This document shows positions 1 to 7,422 of a stretch of DNA of 64,000 bases, one piece after another. A program made the position numbers and the translations under genes. Source of the stretch: Bacillota bacterium (GTDB taxonomy: Bacteria > Bacillota_I > Bacilli_A > Erysipelotrichales > Erysipelotrichaceae). Each line of letters begins with the position of its first letter. Positions within the stretch are counted from its first letter, which is position 1. The stretch spans positions 32,180 to 96,179 of the forward strand of contig JAEWFZ010000034.1 in assembly GCA_023388535.1 (NCBI GenBank), written 5' to 3'. Under the pieces are notes generated by a model, which worked only from the letters and a program-made list of their open reading frames with translations, searched no databases and had not been told where the DNA came from.

Positions 1-357
1 ACCAACGCCGTGTAAACCACCCGCAGTTTTGTATCCGCCAGCTTCCGAAAATTTGCCACCAGCATGGAGTTCTGTATAGATAACTTTTAAAGTACTTTCC
101 CCGGAACTATGTTTATCAATCGGGACGCCACGTCCAAAATCTTCTATAGAAATAATATTGTCCGGTTCTAATGTACAGATAATTCGATTCCCAAAACCAT
201 TCATGGCCTCGTCAATCGCGTTATCAAGGATTTCCCATACCAAATGGTGTAAGCCTACCGAATCGGTAGATCCAATATACATTCCCGGACGTTTACGAAC
301 TGCTTCCAAACCTTTTAAGATTTGGATACTTGAACTATCGTAATTTTTGTTTGACAA
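1..357 (-). CDS. parE: DNA topoisomerase IV subunit B (ParE), N-terminal part, cut by window edge
   Basis: Only the first 119 codons lie in the window. They form the GHKL ATPase region of a type II topoisomerase B subunit: [11 protein letters not shown], the Mg/ATP-binding Asn in [10 protein letters not shown], and the glycine-rich ATP-lid segment [13 protein letters not shown]. The Thr in GGYKTAGG is typical of ParE, whereas GyrB usually has GYKVSGG. ParE with ParC decatenates daughter chromosomes. I chose a TTG start at 355-357 because a GAGGTG ribosome-binding site sits 7 nt upstream (365-370) and the residues that follow fit ParE N-termini; no in-frame ATG precedes it. The divergent neighbour is plsY, the same arrangement as in many Bacilli, which supports ParE over GyrB. 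The C-terminal end lies beyond base 1. Confidence 0.92.
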   Translation of the reverse strand, partial: MSNKNYDSSSIQILKGLEAVRKRPGMYIGSTDSVGLHHLVWEILDNAIDEAMNGFGNRIICTLEPDNIISIEDFGRGVPIDKHSSGESTLKVIYTELHAGGKFSEAGGYKTAGGLHGVG

Positions 358-381
358 ATACTAACACCTCACTCACGTTAT

Positions 382-390
382 ATTATAACA
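382..390 (-). promoter_or_regulatory. Extended -10 promoter of parE
   Basis: On the minus strand the sequence reads TGTTATAAT, a TGn motif joined to a consensus -10, about 25 nt upstream of the TTG start of parE. No good -35 hexamer is seen 16-18 nt further upstream. Confidence 0.55.
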
Positions 391-430
391 AAATAGTTTT
401 CAACTTAAAAAAGCATTTTAGCTTAAATTA

Positions 431-439
431 TGCTAGAAT
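431..439 (+). promoter_or_regulatory. Extended -10 promoter of plsY
   Basis: TGCTAGAAT reads as a TGn extended -10 (TAGAAT), 18 nt upstream of the plsY ATG. A GAGGT ribosome-binding site lies between them. There is no clear -35. Confidence 0.45.
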
Positions 440-457
440 GACCTAGAGGTAATTATT

Positions 458-1084
458 ATGAACTATTTCTTCTTATTTTTAGCCATTATCGCTGGATATT
501 TATTCGGTTCCATCCCCTTTGCTTTGGTTATTGGTAAACTGTTCTTTAATACCGATATTAGAGAACATGGTTCACATAACCTTGGCGGTACCAATACTTT
601 AAGGGTTTTAGGGAAAACGGCCGGTATTACCGTTACCATCTTAGATGTTCTCAAAGGGTTTATCGCGATGTTGGTTTTCTCATTTATTCAAAATAATCCA
701 AATATTACTTTGGTCGCTGGATTTGCGGCCAGTTTAGGACATGCCTTTCCGGTTTTTGCTGAATTTAAAGGTGGAAAAGCGGTCAGTACCTTCTTTGGCT
801 TTTTATTAGGGATTGCCGTCTTTATTCAAAGAAGTCCTTGGTTGTTTTTACTAGGTGTAGCCATCTTTTTCGCACTAGCGTTTGCGACGCGTTATGTTTC
901 ATTATCGTCGATGGTCTCAACTTCAACCACTGCCTTGCTTTCCTTTTTTATGATGCACAATCAATTAGCTTCCATCATGCTGGTGCTGATTGCTTTATTT
1001 ATCATCTATCGTCATCGTGAAAACATTAAACGCCTTTTAGCGGGAACGGAAAATAAAGTTAGTGCCGCCAAACGGAAACCTTAA
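458..1084 (+). CDS. plsY: Acyl-phosphate:glycerol-3-phosphate acyltransferase PlsY
   Basis: PlsY is a membrane enzyme that transfers the acyl group of acyl-phosphate to glycerol-3-phosphate, the first step of phospholipid synthesis in most Gram-positives. The 208-residue product has the family's hydrophobic segments and three signature loops: GSIPFALVIGK near residue 17, GSHNLGGTN followed by RVLGK near residues 37-52, and GHAFPVFAEFKGGKA near residues 93-107. Its length is typical. The start ATG has a TAGAGGT ribosome-binding site 8-9 nt upstream. It is transcribed away from parE and its end overlaps the convergent lipoprotein gene by 4 bp. Confidence 0.95.
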   Translation: MNYFFLFLAIIAGYLFGSIPFALVIGKLFFNTDIREHGSHNLGGTNTLRVLGKTAGITVTILDVLKGFIAMLVFSFIQNNPNITLVAGFAASLGHAFPVFAEFKGGKAVSTFFGFLLGIAVFIQRSPWLFLLGVAIFFALAFATRYVSLSSMVSTSTTALLSFFMMHNQLASIMLVLIALFIIYRHRENIKRLLAGTENKVSAAKRKP

Positions 1085-1584
1085 GCTTTTAAATTAAAGT
1101 TAAAGAATTCTTTGATAATTTGGTTGTTTTCGCCACTTTCAAACTGAACAAATATTTTTAAATTAACCGCAGAACTTTCTATAACGCGATTAAGATTAAT
1201 GCCCTTGTAATAGCCTGGTTCTGGATTACTTTGATGCGGCACCAGATTAACGACATCATCAAAAATACCGATACAGGGCATCATCTCCGTTTGGATTTCA
1301 TAAATCGTATTATCTTCCACCACCATGACAAGTAGATTTTTCATTTCTACTTTCGGATTCTCAATAAAAATATCGTAACGATACTTTCCCGCTATTTCGG
1401 TCATCTTAGTTGAGATATCAAAGTATTGAGACATACTTTGATAGGCCACCGCGGATAAGGTTAGATTATAATAAGAGCGATAGTTTTGAGATTGTTCGTT
1501 ACTGATGGTATTAAAAAAGTTTTGATTGGGCTGACAACCAACTAAAGTAAGTAATACAACTATAAATAACTTAATTCGTTTCAT
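1081..1584 (-). CDS. Predicted lipoprotein, function unknown
   Basis: A 167-residue protein with a classic lipoprotein signal peptide: MKR, a hydrophobic stretch, then the lipobox LVGC with the lipidated Cys at residue 17. The mature part is mixed alpha/beta in character, with no motif I recognise; it has several Tyr-rich stretches (YRSYYN, YRYDIF). It is probably anchored on the outer face of the membrane. The gene is convergent with plsY (4-bp overlap) and divergent from the small membrane-protein gene at 1643. A TATAAT box on the minus strand ends only 6 nt before the ATG, so the transcript may be leaderless; no well-placed ribosome-binding site is visible. I do not assign a function. Confidence 0.7.
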   Translation of the reverse strand: MKRIKLFIVVLLTLVGCQPNQNFFNTISNEQSQNYRSYYNLTLSAVAYQSMSQYFDISTKMTEIAGKYRYDIFIENPKVEMKNLLVMVVEDNTIYEIQTEMMPCIGIFDDVVNLVPHQSNPEPGYYKGINLNRVIESSAVNLKIFVQFESGENNQIIKEFFNFNLKA

Positions 1585-1590
1585 ATATAA

Positions 1591-1599
1591 ATTATACCA
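1591..1599 (-). promoter_or_regulatory. Extended -10 directly abutting the lipoprotein start codon
   Basis: The minus strand reads TGGTATAAT. The hexamer (1591-1596) ends 6 nt before the ATG at 1584, so initiation would begin at or next to the start codon. Confidence 0.5.
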
Positions 1600-1616
1600 C
1601 CGTCTCTAGCTAAATC

Positions 1617-1625
1617 TGATATAAT
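1617..1625 (+). promoter_or_regulatory. Extended -10 promoter of the 54-residue membrane protein
   Basis: TGATATAAT is a perfect TGn extended -10. The GAGGTG ribosome-binding site follows at 1633-1638, so the leader would be only about 10 nt long. Confidence 0.6.
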
Positions 1626-1642
1626 TCTAGTCGAGGTGAATT

Positions 1643-1807
1643 ATGAGTTCTAAACGTAAACTTGGTATATTTCTAGTAGTCTTAGGAGGATTTCTCTTAC
1701 TAAAGCAATACTTTCCTGAGTTTTTACAGTCCTTCCTTAATGTTATAACCTTACCATTAATCTTAGTGGTTATCGGTTTATATTTGATCGTTACTACAAA
1801 TAAGTAA
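1643..1807 (+). CDS. Small membrane protein, LiaI/LiaF-like transmembrane region
   Basis: A 54-codon gene, ATG at 1643 to TAA at 1805-1807. The GAGGTG ribosome-binding site 4 nt upstream and a perfect extended -10 just before it mark it as real. The product starts MSSKRKLGIFLVVLGGFLLL, a transmembrane helix with the Gly-Gly pattern seen in the N-terminal LiaI-LiaF-like region (DUF5668). A short QYFPEFLQSF loop and a second helix, LPLILVVIGLYLIV, follow. Such two-helix proteins are found alone or as N-termini of envelope-stress proteins (known of the family). Its job here is unknown; nearby genes (lipoprotein, tyrS) give no clue. Confidence 0.7.
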   Translation: MSSKRKLGIFLVVLGGFLLLKQYFPEFLQSFLNVITLPLILVVIGLYLIVTTNK

Positions 1808-1812
1808 AAAAA

Positions 1813-3063
1813 CTACTTAACTTGAACCATTAAGTAGTTTTTCTTTCCTCTTCGAACAATAATTATCTCTTCATCAATCGCATTGGCTTTTGATAATTGA
1901 TAATCAAAATCATCCACCTTCTCGCCATTGACGCTGATGCTTCCTTGTTTAATCAAGGTTCTGGCTTCGCTCTTACTGCGAACAAAACCAGCTTCATCTA
2001 AAGTATCAATCAGAGATTTTGTATCTTCAATAATGATTTGCGGAGCGCCTTCGAGCGCCATTTTTATTTCTTGAGCGTTTAGCGATTCAAGTTTGTTGGA
2101 AAAAAAGGTTTCAGTTATTTTTAAAGCCTGCTCTAAACTTTCTTTATCAAAGACTAATTCAGTCATTTCTTGAGCCAGTTGTTTTTGAGCGTGACGTAGA
2201 TGCGGAGCTTTGTTATGTTCTTCAAAAATCTCGATTAACTCAGCAACTGGTTTTAACGATAGTCGTCTTGAAAATTCTTCAATGTCTTCATCCGCAACAT
2301 TAATCCAGTATTGATAGAAAGAATATGGAGATTGTTTGTTTGGATCTAACCAGACATTATTACCTTCCGATTTACCAAACTTAGAACCGTCCGATTTAGT
2401 AATCAATGGCGATGTAATACCAAATACTTGATGTTCATGACCTAGCATTTTACGAATCAATTCAGATCCAGAAATAAGATTACCCCACTGATCGGAACCG
2501 CCAATTTGAACCTTACAGTTGTGCTCTTGATAGAGTTTTAGCCAATCGATGGCTTGAAGGATGGTATAAGCAAACTCGGTAAAGGAAATACCCGTATCTA
2601 AGCGCGATGAAACGGTTTCTTTAGCTAACATGGTATTCAGGTTGAAATGTTTACCATAGTCACGTAAAAGCTCTAACATCGATATTTCTGAGAGCCAATC
2701 GTAGTTATTTAAAACTTTTATCGGGTAATTTTCGATATCCAGTATATGTTCAATTTGTTTTTGAATCGATTTAACATTATCTTGAACGGTTTCTAAAGAT
2801 TGTAAAACGCGCTCACTCGATTTTCCTGAAGGATCGCCAACACTACCGGTAGCCCCACCGATTAAGGCGATTGGAAAATGTCCTTGTTGTTGATAGCGTT
2901 TTAAAAGAATCAATTGTTGTAGATGACCGATATGTAAAGAATCGGCAGTCGGATCAAATCCACAATAGATCGTTGTTGGTTGTTCTAATTGTTTGGCAAG
3001 ACCTTCTTCATCGGTCATATCTTTTAGTAAATGTCGCCATTCTAATTCTTCAAAAAAATTCAT
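1813..3063 (-). CDS. tyrS: Tyrosine--tRNA ligase
   Basis: Charges tRNA-Tyr. Class I signatures are present: the HIGH motif as DSLHIGHLQQL near residue 45, and KFGKS near residue 230. The tyrosine/tRNA-Tyr region is intact, and the C-terminal about 70 residues form an S4-like RNA-binding domain (VRSKSEARTLIKQGSISVNG). I start at the ATG at 3061-3063 (MNFFEELEW, 416 residues), because AAGGAG lies 5-9 nt upstream; an earlier in-frame start would run into the leader. A T-box leader precedes the gene. Its stop codon lies only 5 bp from the end of the small membrane-protein gene on the other strand. Confidence 0.97.
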   Translation of the reverse strand: MNFFEELEWRHLLKDMTDEEGLAKQLEQPTTIYCGFDPTADSLHIGHLQQLILLKRYQQQGHFPIALIGGATGSVGDPSGKSSERVLQSLETVQDNVKSIQKQIEHILDIENYPIKVLNNYDWLSEISMLELLRDYGKHFNLNTMLAKETVSSRLDTGISFTEFAYTILQAIDWLKLYQEHNCKVQIGGSDQWGNLISGSELIRKMLGHEHQVFGITSPLITKSDGSKFGKSEGNNVWLDPNKQSPYSFYQYWINVADEDIEEFSRRLSLKPVAELIEIFEEHNKAPHLRHAQKQLAQEMTELVFDKESLEQALKITETFFSNKLESLNAQEIKMALEGAPQIIIEDTKSLIDTLDEAGFVRSKSEARTLIKQGSISVNGEKVDDFDYQLSKANAIDEEIIIVRRGKKNYLMVQVK

Positions 3064-3079
3064 AATAGCTCTCCTTTTC

Positions 3080-3267
3080 CATAAAAAAAGCGCCTCCAAG
3101 GACGCCAGTGCGTGGTACCACCTTAGTTTGTACTCAAATCATGTTATCGCCATCAACGTTTGCTTTCACAAAATGCTCCAAGGGGTACTTCTGAAGCTGA
3201 TACCATCCTTTTCACCAACCAGGATGTCTCTATCGAATCAGGTTTTCAGAACCAGTCTCTTCATTGC
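3080..3267 (-). promoter_or_regulatory. T-box riboswitch (tRNA-Tyr) upstream of tyrS
   Basis: On the minus strand the hallmark T-box sequence AGGTGGTACCACG (3111-3124) is followed by the terminator stem GGCGTCC/GGAGGCGC and a T-tract at 3080-3087. A TAC tyrosine codon in AGTACCCCTTGGAGC at 3185-3187 sits in the expected specifier position, preceding a CC. Uncharged tRNA-Tyr would pair with the specifier and the TGG of the T-box and prevent termination (established mechanism). Confidence 0.9.
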
Positions 3268-3273
3268 ATGTAG

Positions 3274-3302
3274 ATTATAGCCTATCTAATTTAAAAAAGC
3301 AA
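3274..3302 (-). promoter_or_regulatory. Promoter of the tyrS T-box transcript
   Basis: TTGCTT (3297-3302), a 17-nt spacer, then TATAAT (3274-3279) on the minus strand. The start point would fall near 3267, at the 5' end of the T-box. Confidence 0.7.
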
Positions 3303-3332
3303 AAAATAAAAGAGCACGACTTAAGTGCTCTT
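3300..3332 (-). terminator. Intrinsic terminator of the ccpA operon
   Basis: AAGAGCAC/GTGCTCTT arms (3310-3317 and 3325-3332) with a 7-nt loop, then a T-rich run on the minus strand. The stem overlaps the last bases of the ccpA stop codon. Confidence 0.85.
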
Positions 3333-4326
3333 ACATAGGTTTAGTTGATTCTCTTTCCGTATAGACGTAATTGAGCTCAATCTCTTGATCGTAGGAGTTG
3401 TCTTGTTTTAACATCTTCGTCAAAACACGCATCGCTACCGCCCCTAAATCATAGGACGGAATGGAGAAACTTGAGATTCTTGGCCGTACCATACTATTGT
3501 ATTTAGTATCGATGACACAGATAATTTCAAGATCCTCTGGAACCTTGATGCCCGATTCGGTGGCCGCGTTGATTGCCGCAAAAGCTTGAGAATCACGATA
3601 GGCAAAGAGCAAATCATATTTATTTTCTTTGAAATGCTCCAATAAGAAGTCGTAGGAAGTTCTAAACTTTCCAGGAATTTTAATAAAATTATCAAATTCT
3701 AAATCAAATTCTTTAAACGCTTTCTTAGCACCATTAATCATCAAGCGACAGGAATAATTGTTTTTACGGTCTTGAATAATGCCGATATCCCTATACCCGT
3801 GAGCTAAATAGCGCTTCGTTTGTTCATAGACGGCATTTTCAATATCAACAAAGACCGAGGATAAAGAATCGCCCGATAATCGATTGTTAATAATGACAAT
3901 CGGAATCTCATAATTAGCCAGTTGATTAAGCATTTCCTGCTCAAGCTTGTCGTTATATATAATGGCTCCATCAACCCGCGATTTAATCACGGTTTCGATA
4001 ATTTCGCTTAACTCAGAAATACCTTCGGTAGTGGTATGTAGCATAATATTGTACTTATAAATACGGGCTACATCCAATAAACCGTTGATGATATTACCGG
4101 TATAGGTAAAACTTGCTTCTGGAATAATCAAAGCGATGGTCGTAGTACGCTGCAAAGCTAAACCTTGAGCAATGGCATTGGGTTTGTATCCAAGTTTCTC
4201 AATAGCCGCCTCAACGCGGGCGCGCGTGTCTTTGCGTACTACATCAACGCCATTAATGACTCTGGAGACGGTAGCTAAAGAAACCTTAGCTTCACGCGCT
4301 ACATCATAAATAGTAACTCGTTTCAT
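3331..4326 (-). CDS. ccpA: LacI-family regulator, probable catabolite control protein CcpA
   Basis: A 331-residue LacI/GalR regulator. Residues 1-60 form the helix-turn-helix and hinge: TIYDVAREAKVSLATVSRVI, then RARVEAAIEKLGYKPNAIAQ. The hinge is followed by a periplasmic-binding-protein-like core. The pattern YDVARE.KVS.ATVSRVINGV and the C-terminal SYDLGAVAMRVLTKML match CcpA better than sugar-specific members. Context agrees: in Bacilli ccpA lies downstream of murC-ytxG-ytxH and near tyrS, exactly as here. With Hpr-Ser46-P, CcpA binds cre sites and controls carbon metabolism (known of the family). It starts 2 bp after the preceding gene, in the same operon. Some core residues have drifted (GAIIYN in place of the usual GIVFMG), so the Hpr contacts should not be assumed. 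Confidence 0.75.
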   Translation of the reverse strand: MKRVTIYDVAREAKVSLATVSRVINGVDVVRKDTRARVEAAIEKLGYKPNAIAQGLALQRTTTIALIIPEASFTYTGNIINGLLDVARIYKYNIMLHTTTEGISELSEIIETVIKSRVDGAIIYNDKLEQEMLNQLANYEIPIVIINNRLSGDSLSSVFVDIENAVYEQTKRYLAHGYRDIGIIQDRKNNYSCRLMINGAKKAFKEFDLEFDNFIKIPGKFRTSYDFLLEHFKENKYDLLFAYRDSQAFAAINAATESGIKVPEDLEIICVIDTKYNSMVRPRISSFSIPSYDLGAVAMRVLTKMLKQDNSYDQEIELNYVYTERESTKPM

Positions 4327-4328
4327 GG

Positions 4329-4934
4329 CTAATGACTTTCATCGTGGATGATTTCTTGAGCTTCGTCTTTTATTTCTTCGACAACCTCTTCAACGGATTC
4401 ACCGGAGACTTTATCTTTAACGTGTTCCCAAGTATCTAAACTTTTTTGTTTTACTTCTTCGTAAACATCAGCGGTTTTATCTTTAACTTGATGCCAAGTT
4501 TCGCTCGCTTTCTGATTGAGGTCTTCAAGGTTTAATTTGTCCGAAACCTGCTGAGCCAGTTCTTTGGACTTTAATGTTGCTTTATAAACCCAGTCTTCGG
4601 ATTCTTCCTTTAATTGATGGATAAAATCACTAATATCCATACCTTCTAAAGCATGAGCTTCTTGTTCTTTAACTTGATCTACAAAAAGCTTAAAACGTTC
4701 TTGGAAATGATCGAGATATGATTCAACTTCCTCTACCGATTCTAAACTAACTAAATCACTACTAGCTTTCTTTAAATCATGACTAATTCGATAAGAACTA
4801 GCGACACGCAGTGCTTTAAGACGATCTTCAACTGGAGAATCTTGTGCTTCTTGAATTAAACCAGCGATTAAATCTTCACTAACGTACTGAATCTCTTCAA
4901 AAATACTTGTAACTTTGTTTTTTAAATCACTCAT
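4329..4934 (-). CDS. Amphipathic helical protein in the YtxH position, function unknown
   Basis: A 201-residue, highly charged, all-helical protein with no signal peptide or membrane segment. Its C-terminal third (residues 125-190) has irregular amphipathic repeats around the unit TWxxVKDK (ASETWHQVKDK, LDTWEHVKDK) and V-E-E-V-x-x-E-I-K, resembling 11-residue LEA/apolipoprotein-like helices that lie on membranes. It overlaps the DUF948 gene by 4 bp and precedes ccpA by 2 bp. In Bacillus the corresponding position holds ytxH, a general-stress gene with a similar helical tail (established gene order); homology here is an inference. It may be a membrane- or envelope-associated scaffold working with the DUF948 protein. 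Confidence 0.65.
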   Translation of the reverse strand: MSDLKNKVTSIFEEIQYVSEDLIAGLIQEAQDSPVEDRLKALRVASSYRISHDLKKASSDLVSLESVEEVESYLDHFQERFKLFVDQVKEQEAHALEGMDISDFIHQLKEESEDWVYKATLKSKELAQQVSDKLNLEDLNQKASETWHQVKDKTADVYEEVKQKSLDTWEHVKDKVSGESVEEVVEEIKDEAQEIIHDESH

Positions 4935-5323
4935 TTTGTGGTATCCTTTCCATCAAACTTAGAACGAACAAAGGCTACACCATCTCTCATTTTGGAGACG
5001 CCTTTATTAGCTGTCTTTAAAACATTACCAACGGCCTTATTAGCCGTATCGTTCACAGCAGAAACTGAACTCGATACTTTAGCTACCATTTCTAAAGGTT
5101 CATCTAAAGCTACCATCTTCTTGTTTACATCCGCCATTAAGGTATTGACATTTTCGATAACCTTATTGGTATTGGGTACGATATTATCGTTTGATAGTTC
5201 AATTGTTCGTTTCAGTTCTTTTAACAATTTAACTACATGTATAAATACATAAACTAAAGCTAATAAAGCTAATACTCCAGCAACAGGTAAGAGTGCTGAA
5301 AAAATTTCTTTTACTTGATCCAT
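4931..5323 (-). CDS. ytxG: DUF948 membrane protein (YtxG-like)
   Basis: A 130-residue protein with one N-terminal transmembrane helix (about residues 9-32, LLPVAGVLALLALVYVF) and a long coiled coil typical of DUF948, with patterns such as NTNKVIENVNTLMADVNKKM. The C-terminal tail is basic. I use the ATG at 5321-5323 (MDQVKEIFS), which lies 8 nt after a GAGGTGG ribosome-binding site; the upstream GTG is part of that site itself. It is the first gene of an operon with the YtxH-position gene and ccpA. DUF948 proteins are linked to general stress and envelope roles in Bacillus and Staphylococcus, but no biochemical function is established. Confidence 0.8.
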   Translation of the reverse strand: MDQVKEIFSALLPVAGVLALLALVYVFIHVVKLLKELKRTIELSNDNIVPNTNKVIENVNTLMADVNKKMVALDEPLEMVAKVSSSVSAVNDTANKAVGNVLKTANKGVSKMRDGVAFVRSKFDGKDTTK

Positions 5324-5344
5324 TTTTATTACCACCTCGTACTA

Positions 5345-5373
5345 ATTATAACTATCTCTGAAACAATTTTCAA
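5345..5373 (-). promoter_or_regulatory. SigA-type promoter of the ytxG-ccpA operon
   Basis: TTGAAA (5368-5373), a 17-nt spacer, TATAAT (5345-5350) on the minus strand, 21 nt before the ytxG ATG. It is among the best -35/-10 pairs in the window. I see no SigB-type GTTT/GGGTAT pattern. Confidence 0.8.
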
Positions 5374-5393
5374 TAATCTTGATACCGCTAACA

Positions 5394-5422
5394 AAGAAAA
5401 AAGAGACTATTTGATCTCTTTT
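5394..5422 (-). terminator. Intrinsic terminator after murC
   Basis: AAGAGAT/GTCTCTT-type arms around the murC stop codon (about 5401-5420), then a T-run on the minus strand. The end of murC is inside the stem. Confidence 0.7.
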
Positions 5423-6735
5423 CGATGAACTTCTTTAACTAAATCCTTTAATTTATATACATCCTTAGTGGAAACAAACAAATAGCAAGCTTTTCCGTTA
5501 GCGGCTACTCTGGCTGCCCCTTCCCAATCTTCGGATACAACTTCGACATCTTCCATTGCTTTAACAAAGTCTTCTAAATAGTATTGGATATCTTCCACGG
5601 CCCGTGCTCCCGAATAAAACGGAGTTATATAAGCGACATCCGCCATATGTAAAGCCTCATAGAACTCTTGTTCGAAGTATTGAGCTCGTGAGAGACGGTC
5701 GGGTTTATAAACGATGACTAATTTATTATCCGGGAAGCGACGACGACAAGCATCGATGGTTACTTTGATTTCGGTTGGGTGATGCGCATAATCATCGATA
5801 TAAATCGAACCATTTTCTTCTTCGATAATAAAGCGACGACGTTGACCTTTGAAATTGGAAATATATTTCAAAGCTAATTGAACGGGTTCGCCTAGAATTA
5901 ATGCCATACCAATACTGGCTAAAGAATTTAATAAATAATGACGACCAACAAACGGAATATAAGTAGTGCCTAAATAATTATCATCAACCACTAAATCAAA
6001 TTGAGAACCTTCTCGACTTTCCACGATATTGATGGCTTTAATGCGGGCCTCACTATCGATGCCATAGGTAAATAAATCTAAACCGCTATAATCTAACTTT
6101 CTAACGTTCAAATCATCCCAACAGACAACAATGCCCTTCTTTATTTGATTGACGAAGGTTTGGAAAGAATCCAAATAAGCCTCGATCGTTGGGAAAAAAT
6201 CGACATGATCCAAATCGATATTGGTAATGATGGCATAGGTTGGATGATAGCTTAAAAAGGTATTGCTATATTCATCCGCTTCGACGACAAAGTATTGGTC
6301 TTCTTTATCAAGCTTACCACTACCATCGCCAATCAGATAACCGGTAGGAGCAATTTCACTTAGTAGTGCCGTCAACATCCCCGTAGTTGTTGTTTTACCA
6401 TGACTTCCAGCAACGCCAATTGAAGTATATTGAGACATAATCTCAGCCAAAAATTCACGAAATTTATATTTCTTAACGGTAGGATTGTTTAACGCTTCAT
6501 AAACCTCAATATTGCGCTGATCAAAGGAATTACCAATGACTACCGTCATATTATCGACAATATTAGCTCGACTAAATTTCTTAATCGGAATCTGATTTTC
6601 TTCTAAAGCTTTCTGCGTAAAAATATAAAGATCAACATCCGAACCACTGACTTGATAGCCCAAAGATTTTGCGATTAAGGCTAACGAGGCCATCCCCGAT
6701 CCTTTTATGCCGATGAAGTAAATTGAGCCTTTCAT
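5407..6735 (-). CDS. murC: UDP-N-acetylmuramate--L-alanine ligase
   Basis: Adds L-Ala to UDP-MurNAc in the cytoplasm, the first amino-acid step of peptidoglycan synthesis. The three Mur-ligase domains are visible. The N-terminal Rossmann domain starts YFIGIKGSGMASLA, where MurC normally has GIGGxGMS/A. The central ATPase domain carries the P-loop GSHGKTTTTGML near residue 110 and DEYSNTF near 155, and a C-terminal ligase domain contains DDYAHHPTEI near 316. 442 residues is normal for the family. Its ATG overlaps the stop of the upstream proline-rich gene by one base. It is the last gene of the pnp-to-murC operon. The IKGSGM variant (Lys for Gly) is a small deviation. Confidence 0.96.
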   Translation of the reverse strand: MKGSIYFIGIKGSGMASLALIAKSLGYQVSGSDVDLYIFTQKALEENQIPIKKFSRANIVDNMTVVIGNSFDQRNIEVYEALNNPTVKKYKFREFLAEIMSQYTSIGVAGSHGKTTTTGMLTALLSEIAPTGYLIGDGSGKLDKEDQYFVVEADEYSNTFLSYHPTYAIITNIDLDHVDFFPTIEAYLDSFQTFVNQIKKGIVVCWDDLNVRKLDYSGLDLFTYGIDSEARIKAINIVESREGSQFDLVVDDNYLGTTYIPFVGRHYLLNSLASIGMALILGEPVQLALKYISNFKGQRRRFIIEEENGSIYIDDYAHHPTEIKVTIDACRRRFPDNKLVIVYKPDRLSRAQYFEQEFYEALHMADVAYITPFYSGARAVEDIQYYLEDFVKAMEDVEVVSEDWEGAARVAANGKACYLFVSTKDVYKLKDLVKEVHRKEIK

Positions 6736-7406
6736 TAGTTATCTTCCGTTATGTCGATAAAACGAACATGTTCACGGCTTTGAAACTCTGTAGCATCCAA
6801 TTCCACATCAAACAGCGTAAATTCTAAATCTTGTTGATGTTCTAAATCCAACATTTCTTCTAAGGTCATGTTTTTATCATCGCTTTTTCTGATCGTTGGA
6901 CTTTTGCGACGACGGCGTTTAACCACCGGTTTTTCAGCTTTATAATCAACTTCACCATAAATTGGAGATAAGATTTGCGTATCTTCAAGTTTTGGTGGTT
7001 TTGGTTTCATCGCTTCAATTTGGGCGGTTCTTTGTTTTTCTTCCTCAGTTAAACCAAACATTGGTGAAATCACTGGTTTTGGTTTATACGGTTGAGGTCG
7101 TTTAAGTGGAGCTTTTCGTTCAACGATTGGGGTTGGTTTTGGTTTGCTTTCAAAGCTTGGTTGAACCGGTTCAACCGTCTCATCACTCTCCTCAAGGATT
7201 GCTTGTGCGGCCGTTAGGTCAATTCTTTGTACCGGACGCTGAAAAGCTTCAGGTTTTACTGTTTCGTTTCTTTCCTGTGGACTTTCTTTCGGTTGAATGG
7301 GTTCTACTTTTCTAATTTTGGGCTGCTTTGGCTGAAGTTCAATTTCAGATAATTCTTCTTCAATTTCAACCTCTTCGAAAAGTATCGATTTCAGTTTCTT
7401 AAACAT
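6735..7406 (-). CDS. Proline- and charge-rich cytoplasmic protein with two SPxYG-type motifs, in the SftA/YtpS position
   Basis: A 223-residue, probably disordered protein. It opens with a short amphipathic helix (MFKKLKSILFEE), followed by an acidic patch and then a Pro/Lys/Glu-rich linker (KPKPTPIVERKAPLKRPQPY). Two similar short motifs stand out: VISPMFGLTEEE near residue 112 and ILSPIYGEVDY near residue 147. A basic patch VVKRRRRKSP and a C-terminal acidic segment with EEMLDLEH follow. No enzymatic domain is present. It directly precedes murC, where Bacillus has ytpS/sftA, a soluble FtsK-type DNA translocase with a long linker N-terminus. The protein could be a linker-only remnant or a division/envelope adaptor; this is inference. 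It has a normal ribosome-binding site (AAGGAG) upstream. Confidence 0.7.
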   Translation of the reverse strand: MFKKLKSILFEEVEIEEELSEIELQPKQPKIRKVEPIQPKESPQERNETVKPEAFQRPVQRIDLTAAQAILEESDETVEPVQPSFESKPKPTPIVERKAPLKRPQPYKPKPVISPMFGLTEEEKQRTAQIEAMKPKPPKLEDTQILSPIYGEVDYKAEKPVVKRRRRKSPTIRKSDDKNMTLEEMLDLEHQQDLEFTLFDVELDATEFQSREHVRFIDITEDN

Positions 7407-7422
7407 TGAATCACTCCTTAAA

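Noticed and set aside
2871..3280. Plus-strand open frames opposite tyrS and its leader
   Set aside because: They run antisense to the tyrS coding sequence and T-box, have no ribosome-binding site, and give low-complexity products unlike any protein.
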